In this document: in pieces, positions 4,667 to 11,357 of the stretch
Position numbering within the stretch: the stretch's first letter is position 1
Layout of the letters: each line of letters opens with the position of its first letter
IMG/VR virus record: IMGVR_UViG_3300022198_000808
Location: 1 to 36,451 of that record
From: a virus
DNA: 36,451 bases
Direction: 5' to 3' (one strand)
Made by a program: the position numbers and the translations under genes
The notes under the pieces: generated by a model
The model's database searches: none
Told to the model about the DNA's origin: nothing
What the model saw: only the letters and a program-made list of their open reading frames with translations

Positions 4667-6371
4667 AGAGGGCAAGAGCCGGCCCAAGGTTGAGCTCATC
4701 AGAGAGGGAGACAAGTCAGTCAAGCAAGAGCTCCCCGCTGTGTGTTTCAGTGGTGTCTTTGAGGCGGGCAAGCGGAACGACGAGGCACTTCAGTATCACT
4801 CCGGTCTTGTCATCCTAGACTTCGACCACGTCGACGTTAACCGAGCCAAGTCTGCGCTAGCCGGAGACAAGTACATCATGGCTTGCTGGGAATCCCCAAG
4901 CGGGGAGGGAGTGAAGGCTCTGGTAGAAATCACCAACACGGAGAGACACCGAGACCACTATCGCTCGCTCAAGAGATACTTTGATGAGCAGTACGCCTTG
5001 GAGTTGGATAGCACCGGCGAAAACGAATCGCGTGCGTGCTTTGAATCATACGACCCAGACATCGTAATCAAGCAAGACTACGAGAAGTATGGTGGTATGC
5101 TGTCTGAACGCTCGCAACACCAAGAGGTGAAGAGCACGGGCGGATGGACAGACTTTCAGAAGGTGAACATCGCATCGCTTATGATTGCGAAGGCCGCCGA
5201 TGGTGAGAAGCACAACGTCCTAGTCAAGGCGGCTACCCTGATGGGCGGATACATCCAAAGCGGAATCGTTGAGGAGGATGTAGCACGATGGGTGCTAGAG
5301 CGCGACATCAAGAAACGAAACATCGACAGCCTAGAAGGTGCGCTCAAAGCTATTGACGACGGCATCCGAAAGGGGAAGCAGCTTCCAATCAGCGAGGTGC
5401 TAAACACAGAAGACCGCATCCGCAGGGAGATGAAGCTGAACGATGGCGACATGTCATTCATCAGTAGCGATGACGTTGACTTCGATTGGATTGAAGAGTA
5501 TGTGGACGGCAACATCCCGCTTGGTTTGACCACAGGTAATACGCGCGTTGACCAGCACTTCGTATTCAAGAAGGAGTTCGTTATGATTAACGGGCACAGC
5601 AACATCGGCAAGACAACCTTCGCTCTGTGGATGATGGTCGCGAGCGCAATGAACCACGATTGGAGATGGGTCATCTACAGCTCGGAGAACAGGACAGCAG
5701 CAGTGAAGATGAAGCTGATGACGTTTGCCCTGAACAAGAAACTAACCAGCACCACGTTCCAAGAACGTAAGGCTGCACGCAAGTGGGTTGAGGAGCACTT
5801 CGTTGTCATCGACAACAGCAAGACGTACAGCTATACAGACATCATCCTTTTCTGTGAGAAGGTTCATAGGCAACAGCCTATTGACGGCCTGTTTGTTGAC
5901 CCATACAACAGCCTCAAGATTGAGATGAGTGCTAGTCGTGGGGTTGGGCCACATGAGTACCACTACGAGGCGGCATCGGAGTTCCTTACGTTCAGCAACA
6001 ACATGGACGTTGCCGTGTGGGTGAATGCGCACAGCATAACCGAAAGCCAGCGGCGTAAAGGCGATGACGGATTGCAGGTGGCACCCTACGCAGAGGACAC
6101 GGAGCACGGGGGCAAGTGGGTGAACAGAGCGGACTGCTTCATCACACTTCACCGAAAGATTCAGCACCCCGACGTATTGCAACGGCGATGTGTTGAGATG
6201 CACGTCAGGAAGGTGAGAGAGGTGGACACGGGCGGGAAACCAACGCCATTCCTTGAGCCATTGATGTTTGAGTTCAACAGCACGCAGTCTGGTTTCGCAC
6301 TTATCGGGCCTGAACCAAAGCTTTTTGAAAACCTTGGGGAAAAAATGGTCGGGAGACAGGGAACCTTGTAG
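4575..6371 (+). CDS. Primase-helicase: BT4734-like N-terminal domain fused to a T7 gp4/Twinkle-like helicase (598 aa)
   Basis: The N-terminal ~175 residues match the BT4734-like domain: LPAVCFSGVFEA (53-64), HSGLVILDFDHVD (75-87, with D82 and D84 as likely metal ligands), a WESPSGEGVKALVE segment (105-118) and ESRACFESYDPD (151-162). Family members accompany mobile-element and phage helicases, and a primase role is proposed. After a helical linker, residues 305-575 form a RecA-fold helicase: Walker A GHSNIGKTT (340-348), the H1a segment YSSEN (368-372), Walker B LFVDPYN (439-445), an H3-like VNAHSITE (483-490), and the late EHGGKWVNRADCFITLHR block (510-527) typical of T7 gp4/Twinkle helicases. 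No zinc-finger or TOPRIM primase domain is present. The start is within the preceding DUF3310 gene, and the conserved VTIYPTIYRT beginning supports it. Confidence 0.88.
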   Translation: MQNKRVTIYPTIYRTQEAVVTSLDTVLTRIKEGKSRPKVELIREGDKSVKQELPAVCFSGVFEAGKRNDEALQYHSGLVILDFDHVDVNRAKSALAGDKYIMACWESPSGEGVKALVEITNTERHRDHYRSLKRYFDEQYALELDSTGENESRACFESYDPDIVIKQDYEKYGGMLSERSQHQEVKSTGGWTDFQKVNIASLMIAKAADGEKHNVLVKAATLMGGYIQSGIVEEDVARWVLERDIKKRNIDSLEGALKAIDDGIRKGKQLPISEVLNTEDRIRREMKLNDGDMSFISSDDVDFDWIEEYVDGNIPLGLTTGNTRVDQHFVFKKEFVMINGHSNIGKTTFALWMMVASAMNHDWRWVIYSSENRTAAVKMKLMTFALNKKLTSTTFQERKAARKWVEEHFVVIDNSKTYSYTDIILFCEKVHRQQPIDGLFVDPYNSLKIEMSASRGVGPHEYHYEAASEFLTFSNNMDVAVWVNAHSITESQRRKGDDGLQVAPYAEDTEHGGKWVNRADCFITLHRKIQHPDVLQRRCVEMHVRKVREVDTGGKPTPFLEPLMFEFNSTQSGFALIGPEPKLFENLGEKMVGRQGTL

Positions 6372-6384
6372 CGTAACTTAGTGT

Positions 6385-6870
6385 ATGGCAAGGCAGCGAA
6401 GAAAGAATCTGACACGACCTGACAAGGGAAGGAAGCGACGCGACCTCAGTCGAGGCAGGGTAAAGCTGAAGTCAACATTGGAGACGTATTGCTACGACCA
6501 GTTGAAAGAAGCGAAGTTAGATTTTGGTTACGAGTCCGAGACATTCCAGCTCATGGACTCGTTTCGCTATTCAGGAGTGTACCATAAATCAACACGTGGG
6601 AAGGACGTGATGACCAACGTTACGAACAGGGTAGTGTTGGGAATTAAGTACACCCCTGACTTCGTTAGCCACAAGGAAAGGTTTATCATTGAGACTAAGG
6701 GATGGGTTCCATCACAACACACATTCCCGCTACGATGGAAGCTGTTCCTTAAGTACCTAACTGACAACGGGATGGACGACTACATGCTTTTCATCCCGAA
6801 GAACAAGAAGCAGGTAGATGAAGCACTGAGAATAATCAAACAACATATCAATGACGAAGGAAAAGCTTAG
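6385..6870 (+). CDS. T7 endonuclease I-like Holliday-junction/PD-(D/E)XK nuclease (161 aa)
   Basis: After a very basic N-terminus (RQRRKNLTRPDKGRKRRDLSR) the protein has E33 in LKSTLETYCYDQL, then YTPDFV (P91-D92) and IIETKGW (E103, K105). The E ... PD ... E-x-K-G pattern and its 10-11-residue D-to-E spacing fit phage endonuclease I, a junction resolvase that also degrades host DNA in T7. Length (161 versus about 149 in T7) is close. It begins 13 nt after the primase-helicase stop, with no Shine-Dalgarno sequence, and its end overlaps the next gene by 20 nt. The resolvase role is inferred from motifs; a nicking nuclease of another PD-(D/E)XK branch is the alternative. Confidence 0.78.
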   Translation: MARQRRKNLTRPDKGRKRRDLSRGRVKLKSTLETYCYDQLKEAKLDFGYESETFQLMDSFRYSGVYHKSTRGKDVMTNVTNRVVLGIKYTPDFVSHKERFIIETKGWVPSQHTFPLRWKLFLKYLTDNGMDDYMLFIPKNKKQVDEALRIIKQHINDEGKA

Positions 6871-7072
6871 TCAGCTCTACGCTTTTGCGACCGGAGAAAT
6901 CCATCGCTTGACAACAGAGCTTTACGAGGAGCTCCACGATGACAAGGGAGCTCCCGGCAGAGACTGGGACAAGACACTGGATGAGGTTAGGAAGTACAAA
7001 CGGTTGGTAATCTTGGAACTGGAAGGAATCAAACATGCATTGAAAGAATTCCATGAGCAAGAACTACCTTGA
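6851..7072 (+). CDS. Small helical hypothetical protein (73 aa)
   Basis: Unrecognised. It is almost wholly helical and charged: KEKLSQLYAFATGEIHRL, a Gly/Asp-rich turn (DDKGAPGRDWD), then DEVRKYKRLVILELEGIKHAL. A helical hairpin or coiled coil is likely. It starts inside the nuclease gene (20-nt overlap) and ends inside the next nuclease gene (20-nt overlap), so its product should be made together with both. A nuclease accessory or inhibitor would fit the position, but nothing in the sequence proves it. Confidence 0.6.
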   Translation: MTKEKLSQLYAFATGEIHRLTTELYEELHDDKGAPGRDWDKTLDEVRKYKRLVILELEGIKHALKEFHEQELP

Positions 7073-7550
7073 AATCGAGATAACAGACCCAATGGTTTGG
7101 ATGGCTGGATTTCGCGCCATGAAGATGGGTGCTCTGAAGAATAGTATCACTGAGGGTGATGCGAACTTGGAGGCATTCATTGCAGAGGAGGCTGTGTCAA
7201 GACTCCTAAAGCAGAAGCTCGCTGACACCCTCGACTACGACTTGCTGTGGGCACCTAACGGCAATGTCCTCACGGCTGACGTCAAGACAAAACGTAGAAC
7301 CAAGCTGCCTTCCCCATACTTTGATTGTCACATAGCGGACACTAGCTTACATCAACGGTGCGACACCTACATCTTCACGTCCATCATCAATGACGATGAT
7401 TGGTACAGGCTCTGGGTTCTTGGATGGCTTACAAGAGAAGAGTTCTTTGAGCGAGCAAGGAGAGTGCTCAAGGGAGAGAAGGACGGGCCATTCGTCGAGC
7501 ATGTCGATGGCTACAAGTGTAAGGTTGCAGACCTTCGCCCTATGCCATGA
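7053..7550 (+). CDS. PD-(D/E)XK-like phage nuclease, putative (165 aa)
   Basis: The first half contains a helix with acidic residues (AFIAEEAVSRLLKQK, E45/E46), then YDLLWAPNGNVLTADVKTKRR, where D63 and the D76-V-K78 pair sit in the expected order for a restriction-endonuclease-like fold. The second half (TYIFTSI, a predicted turn, then YRLWVLGWLTREEFFERARRV) has the 'strand, G-W-x-x-x-E-x-F' ending common in phage nucleases of this fold. No known enzyme name can be given. It overlaps the upstream small gene by 20 nt and the next nuclease by 4 nt (ATGA). Confidence 0.65.
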   Translation: MSKNYLEIEITDPMVWMAGFRAMKMGALKNSITEGDANLEAFIAEEAVSRLLKQKLADTLDYDLLWAPNGNVLTADVKTKRRTKLPSPYFDCHIADTSLHQRCDTYIFTSIINDDDWYRLWVLGWLTREEFFERARRVLKGEKDGPFVEHVDGYKCKVADLRPMP

Positions 7551-8131
7551 GCTCGTTCGACAAAGACTTATTGATAGGCGAGCAGATTGAGCGTGCATGG
7601 GGCAAGTTCATTCTTAATACGCATCCTGTGTCTGACATTGAGTACAGCCAAGGTAAGGTTTCTGGCTGGGACTTACGATTAATAAGGGATGGGAAGACTA
7701 GTAAGTTTCACGAGGTCAAGTTCGACCAATCGTCTGCTGCACCTTGGGTGAATGCAAATGGAAATGTGTGCAAGCCAACAGGTAATCTGTTCATTGAACA
7801 TCGCAACCCCCGTACCGGTGCTGACAGCGGCATCATGGCTACTCGTTCTGATTGGTGGGTCTACATTGTCAAGCAGGCATTCGGGCTTGTCGACTTGAGT
7901 GAAGTGGACAGGTACACGGCGCGAGCCTACATCATCAAGGCTGACCAGCTGAAAGAATACATGATGTCAAACAATTTTCGAAGCGTTCCTACCGTTAGGA
8001 ATACTGTGAACGGAAAGGTGAACGCAGAGGGCTGGCTTTTACCTGTTCATTCACTAAAGAACTCTGGCGTAACGCATTACGAAGAGGACTTTACGTCTTA
8101 TATTAGAGCCCTTTTTTCTTCTAACCTTTAA
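7547..8131 (+). CDS. PD-(D/E)XK-like phage nuclease, putative (194 aa)
   Basis: Residues 10-60 carry E12 in a helix (IGEQIERAWGKFI), then GWDLRL with D42 and FHEVKFD with the E56-V-K58 pair: the three-part PD-(D/E)XK active site. Next come TGNLFIEHR (78-86) and SGIMATRSDWWVYIVKQ (94-110), a combination frequently seen in small phage nucleases of this fold. The gene overlaps the preceding nuclease at ATGA and ends 11 nt before the ribonucleotide reductase. The arrangement suggests host-DNA breakdown feeding nucleotide supply, but a recombination role is equally compatible. Confidence 0.68.
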   Translation: MSSFDKDLLIGEQIERAWGKFILNTHPVSDIEYSQGKVSGWDLRLIRDGKTSKFHEVKFDQSSAAPWVNANGNVCKPTGNLFIEHRNPRTGADSGIMATRSDWWVYIVKQAFGLVDLSEVDRYTARAYIIKADQLKEYMMSNNFRSVPTVRNTVNGKVNAEGWLLPVHSLKNSGVTHYEEDFTSYIRALFSSNL

Positions 8132-8142
8132 TCCTTTTAGCT

Positions 8143-10047
8143 ATGGCTGAAAACCAATTGGTGGGCTCCATTCCATGGGGGCCAGTAGGATACGTCACCT
8201 ATAAAAGAACGTATTCAAGACAGATTAACGACAAGCGCAGTGAGGAATGGCCTGACACTGTGGAGCGAGTAGTCAAAGCGTGCGACAAGCAATTGAACGT
8301 AGGCTTTACACCCGACGAGGAGCAAGAGCTAAGAGAAATCATGCTCAACCTGAAGGGGACTGTCGCTGGCAGATTCCTTTGGCAGCTTGGAACCAAGACT
8401 GTCGACCGATTGGGGCTTCCTTCTCTTCAGAACTGTGCATTCGTTGTTGTTGACGAACCGGTTAGACCTTTCACGTGGGCGTTCGAGATGCTGATGCTTG
8501 GTTCAGGCGTGGGCTTCAACATCCAGCGAGAAAACGTCTACCAATTGCCGAAGGTCAAGAAGAAAAAGATTAAATTGGTTAGGAAAGATGAAAACGACGC
8601 AGACTTTATCGTACCTGACTCAAGAGAGGGCTGGGTCGAGCTGCTCAAGCGTACCATCGAAGCCAGCTTTGAGACTGGTGAGGGATTTAGCTTCGCTACT
8701 CACCTCATCCGCCCAGCGGGAGCTCCTATCAAAGGCTTTGGCGGAACGGCAAGCGGGGCCGAAGACCTAGTCAAGGGAATCATGAGCATCAACGAGGTTC
8801 TTAACAGGCAAGCCGGCAAGAAGTTGCGCCCTGTTGACTGCCTCGACATCATGAACATCATTGGCAGCATTGTCGTAGCCGGAAACGTCCGTCGCTCTGC
8901 GCAGATTGCACTCGGAGACCACGACGACATCGAGTACTTGCGTGCCAAGCGTTGGGACTTGGGTAGCATCCCCAACTGGAGGGCCATGTCAAACAACAGT
9001 GTAGTCTGTGATGACATCGGCAAGCTTCCTGAGGAATTCTGGGAGGGTTACAAGGGTAATGGCGAGCCTTATGGTCTCATCAACCTCGAAGCTTCTCGTC
9101 GTATGGGACGCACTAACGAGACTCAGTACCCAGACCCAGACGTTCAGGGATACAACCCATGCGCAGAGCAGAGCCTTGCAAACTTTGAGACTTGTTGCTT
9201 GGCAGAGATTTACCTGCCCAACATCGAGTCAAAGGAGGAGCTGTTCAAGGTTGCTAAGTATCTTTACCGCATCAACAAGCACAGCTTGGCTATCAAGTGT
9301 GCCATTAAGGAGACTGAGGACATCGTCCATGAGAACATGCGCATGGGAATCGGTGTGACTGGATACCTTCAGGCAACAGAGGAGCAGCGTCAGTGGCTTG
9401 GAGAAGTGTACCCAAAAATCAGAGAGCTAGATGTCGACTATTCAAGAACTAAGGGATTTCCAGAGTCAATTAAACTCACCACAGTTAAGCCCAGTGGCAC
9501 GCTGTCTCTACTTGCTGGCGTTACACCGGGAGCTCATCCCGGATATTCGGAATACTTCATTAGACGAATTAGAATGGCTTCAAGTAGCGACCTTGTACAG
9601 GCTTGCAGGGATAGAGGCTACGGCATAGAGTACGTCAAGAACTTTGACGGGACGGAAGACCATGGCACTGTGGTGGTAGAGTTCCCCTGCAAGTTTCCTA
9701 AGGGCACGACGTTCGCTAGCGACATGACAGCCATCGACCAGCTCAACGTCATCAAGAGACTTCAGCAAGAGTGGAGCGACAACAGTGTATCTGTTACCAT
9801 CTACTACAAGAAGGAAGAACTTGACGACATCAAGGCATGGTTGGCTCTGAACTACTACGACGTAAAGTCTGTGAGCTTCTTGCTTCACAACGAGCACGGC
9901 TTTGCTCAGGCTCCATTTGAGGAAATCACAGAGGAGAAATATATGGAATTGAGTTCCAAAGTTGTACCAATTACTAGCCTTGGCGTGCTGGATATGGACG
10001 ACATTGACATTCAGGATTGTGCAACCGGAGCATGCCCAGTACGATGA
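8143..10047 (+). CDS. nrdJ: Adenosylcobalamin-dependent (class II) ribonucleotide reductase, monomeric type (634 aa)
   Basis: This enzyme reduces ribonucleotides to deoxyribonucleotides with coenzyme B12. Conserved elements are all visible: LQNCAF with redox C98; YNPCAEQSL with the radical-site C340 and E342 and substrate-binding N338; FETCC with C351, 11 residues after C340 as in the Lactobacillus enzyme; a PSGTLSLLAGVTPGAHPG block (450-467); and a C-terminal CATGAC pair (C626, C631) that re-reduces the active site. It is about 100 residues shorter than the 739-residue Lactobacillus RTPR, with both halves reduced. The start 'ttttagctATG' lacks a Shine-Dalgarno sequence. Its stop overlaps the next start (ATGA). 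No thioredoxin or glutaredoxin gene is beside it, so host reductants are presumably used. Confidence 0.95.
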   Translation: MAENQLVGSIPWGPVGYVTYKRTYSRQINDKRSEEWPDTVERVVKACDKQLNVGFTPDEEQELREIMLNLKGTVAGRFLWQLGTKTVDRLGLPSLQNCAFVVVDEPVRPFTWAFEMLMLGSGVGFNIQRENVYQLPKVKKKKIKLVRKDENDADFIVPDSREGWVELLKRTIEASFETGEGFSFATHLIRPAGAPIKGFGGTASGAEDLVKGIMSINEVLNRQAGKKLRPVDCLDIMNIIGSIVVAGNVRRSAQIALGDHDDIEYLRAKRWDLGSIPNWRAMSNNSVVCDDIGKLPEEFWEGYKGNGEPYGLINLEASRRMGRTNETQYPDPDVQGYNPCAEQSLANFETCCLAEIYLPNIESKEELFKVAKYLYRINKHSLAIKCAIKETEDIVHENMRMGIGVTGYLQATEEQRQWLGEVYPKIRELDVDYSRTKGFPESIKLTTVKPSGTLSLLAGVTPGAHPGYSEYFIRRIRMASSSDLVQACRDRGYGIEYVKNFDGTEDHGTVVVEFPCKFPKGTTFASDMTAIDQLNVIKRLQQEWSDNSVSVTIYYKKEELDDIKAWLALNYYDVKSVSFLLHNEHGFAQAPFEEITEEKYMELSSKVVPITSLGVLDMDDIDIQDCATGACPVR

Positions 10048-10337
10048 GCAGTAAAGCAAGCAAAGAGTTCATTGCGAACATGAAAATGTTCCGCGTCGAG
10101 CAAATCATGCAAGCCCTCGTCGACGAGGAGGCACTACTTGCTGATGGATTTGAAGAAGCATTGCTCGGACACACGCAAGGCTTAAACGTAGTAGCTGTGT
10201 ATGACTACGATATGTGCGTTCACATCCTTATGGAGCGTGACGGCATGACGTGTGAAGATGCAGTGGAGTTCATGGACTTTAATGTCACTGGCTCCTACGT
10301 AGGAGAGAAGACACCAATCTTTATCTCCTTGGCATGA
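10044..10337 (+). CDS. Conserved small phage protein next to the RNR (97 aa)
   Basis: I chose the ATG at 10044, which overlaps the RNR stop as ATGA; an in-frame ATG at 10017 would add nine unlikely residues from the reductase tail region. The C-terminal half, YDYDMCVHILMERDGMTCEDAVEFMDFNV followed by GSYVGEKTPIF, follows a pattern I recognise from many phage proteins of unknown function ('Y-D-x-x-x-C-I-x-x-L-x-x-x-D-G-M-x-x-E-x-A-x-E-x-x-x-F-N-V-x-G-A-Y-V-G-E-x-T-P'). It is soluble and helical with no catalytic signature. Coupling to the reductase suggests late-early expression with DNA metabolism genes. Confidence 0.78.
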   Translation: MSSKASKEFIANMKMFRVEQIMQALVDEEALLADGFEEALLGHTQGLNVVAVYDYDMCVHILMERDGMTCEDAVEFMDFNVTGSYVGEKTPIFISLA

Positions 10338-10350
10338 AGAGGATAGAGCA

Positions 10351-10416
10351 ATGCTGGATAAGCCAGCTTTACTATCTTGGTACCGTTACGCCGGTGTAGT
10401 GCAACATGGGCTATAA
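10351..10416 (+). CDS. Possible 21-codon leader-like ORF before the terminator
   Basis: ATG at 10351 is preceded by AGAGGA (10338-10343) with a 7-nt spacer, one of the best Shine-Dalgarno sequences in the left arm. The frame encodes 21 residues (MLDKPALLSWYRYAGVVQHGL) and stops with TAA at 10414-10416. Its last three codons are exactly GGGCTATAA, the 5' arm of a hairpin that competes with the intrinsic terminator just downstream. That arrangement is typical of leader peptides controlling termination. However, no same-strand gene follows, so the role is uncertain and the ORF could be fortuitous. Confidence 0.35.
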   Translation: MLDKPALLSWYRYAGVVQHGL

Positions 10417-10434
10417 CGCTACCTTTTATAGCCC
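10408..10434 (+). promoter_or_regulatory. Anti-terminator-like hairpin
   Basis: GGGCTATAA (10408-10416) pairs perfectly over 9 bp with TTATAGCCC (10426-10434). The 3' arm shares AGCCC (10430-10434) with the 5' arm of the terminator hairpin, so only one of the two can form at a time. Confidence 0.55.
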
Positions 10435-10458
10435 TCGCTCTTCGGAGTGGGGGCTTTT
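10430..10458 (+). terminator. Intrinsic terminator of the rightward operon
   Basis: AGCCCTCGCTC (10430-10440) pairs with GAGTGGGGGCT (10445-10455) in an 11-bp stem with two G-U pairs and a very stable UUCG loop. TTTTACTTTTT follows. The U-tract overlaps the stop codon of the converging holin gene. On the opposite strand there is no U-tract, so it should stop only rightward transcripts. Confidence 0.85.
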
Positions 10459-10894
10459 ACTTTTTAGACTTTTCGATTGTACGGCCAGCAAAGTATGCAC
10501 CGAAAGATGTGAGCATCAGAATCTGAAGCAAGTCGATGTAGCTGTCCTTCACATTGAAAGGCCAGTTGTCTAGGCTGTCAAAGACCATGGTCAGGCAGAA
10601 CATCACCATGAGAGTGATGAGCGTCACAGGTCTTATGAGCTTGGCAAGCTTGACATCACCGTTCATGTCTGCCTTCCATCGCTCTGTTACGTTGTTCTGG
10701 TATGCAATTTCTGCATCGACCCTAGCCTTGGCCTCTTCCGGTGAGATGCCGGGCTCCTTGTCCAACAGGTTCTTGACGATTCCGAGTGCGCCTTGGTCTG
10801 GCAACAAGTCCCCGACAGTGTCGAGTACGCTCGGTGCTTTTTCTGCGAGCCATTTACCTAGCCCTGTCTCCTTAATCTTCTTTTGTTCAGCCAT
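10457..10894 (-). CDS. Holin, two-helix type resembling the 3TM/GTA holin family (145 aa)
   Basis: This membrane protein is likely to form the lesion that releases or activates the lytic enzyme. Residues 1-60 are soluble and charged. QNNVTERWKADMNGDVKLAKLIRPVT-type sequence (66-91) then leads into helix 1 (about 88-106, LITLMVMFCLTMVF) and helix 2 (about 119-136, YIDLLQILMLTSFGAYF), followed by GRTIEKSKK. The 'V-T-x-R-W-x-x-D-M ... I-R-P ... D-L-L-Q ... F-G-A-Y-F-x-G-R-x-x-E-K' order is characteristic of the holin family often named GTA_holin_3TM. It overlaps the DUF5675 gene by 8 nt, forming a lysis pair at the end of the late operon. Confidence 0.85.
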   Translation of the reverse strand: MAEQKKIKETGLGKWLAEKAPSVLDTVGDLLPDQGALGIVKNLLDKEPGISPEEAKARVDAEIAYQNNVTERWKADMNGDVKLAKLIRPVTLITLMVMFCLTMVFDSLDNWPFNVKDSYIDLLQILMLTSFGAYFAGRTIEKSKK

Positions 10895-11357
10895 CGTAAT
10901 CGATATATGTGATTGTTACTTCTTGTCCTCCTTCAATTGCAGCCGCAATCTTCGGATAGATGTCAGTATACGCTGCTGAAGAGCGACCGATAAATCCATC
11001 AGGCTTCTTGATGTTGCTTTCCTGAGTCTCCCCAACGAGAAGGCAACCAGCAGTGTGCTCATCAGTGTTGCCACAATGAATAAGTATGTACTCAAAATTA
11101 GGAATGTCCCTAACCCATAGCATACCCTTGTGAATGTCCTTGAAACGCTCCGCATATTTCTCGTGGAATCCCCCAACTGTTCGTAGCGTGACTCGATACG
11201 TTCCAGCGGGAACTCTAGTTTCTGAATAAACCTTCTCGTCCCTTTGCTCATCCTCCAATGTATAACAAAGGAACTTGCGGTCACCGTTTGTGATGTCAAA
11301 CAGAATGCCAGAAGTGCTGTCCTTCTGGCTGCTGAATCTCAGTACTTCTAGTTTCAT
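10887..11357 (-). CDS. DUF5675 protein, candidate cell-wall lytic enzyme (156 aa)
   Basis: The sequence matches the DUF5675 pattern: VPAGTYRVTL (49-58), FEYILIHCGN (88-97) and HTAGCLLVG (101-109). The combination of a 'P-x-G-x-Y' strand, an IH-x-G element (H94) and a later 'T-x-G-C' (C105) is close to the active-site layout of YkuD-type L,D-transpeptidases. A peptidoglycan-acting cysteine enzyme is therefore plausible; this is inference, not an established activity. There is no signal peptide or membrane helix, so it would need the holin to reach its substrate. It starts in an ATGA overlap with the giant ejection gene and overlaps the holin start by 8 nt. No other endolysin candidate is visible in the window. 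Confidence 0.75.
   Translation of the reverse strand: MKLEVLRFSSQKDSTSGILFDITNGDRKFLCYTLEDEQRDEKVYSETRVPAGTYRVTLRTVGGFHEKYAERFKDIHKGMLWVRDIPNFEYILIHCGNTDEHTAGCLLVGETQESNIKKPDGFIGRSSAAYTDIYPKIAAAIEGGQEVTITYIDYDG

Noticed and set aside
5156-5674. A 172-codon minus-strand frame inside the primase-helicase gene
   Set aside because: The translation is Ser/Met-rich and irregular, and the sense strand encodes a clear helicase with Walker motifs.
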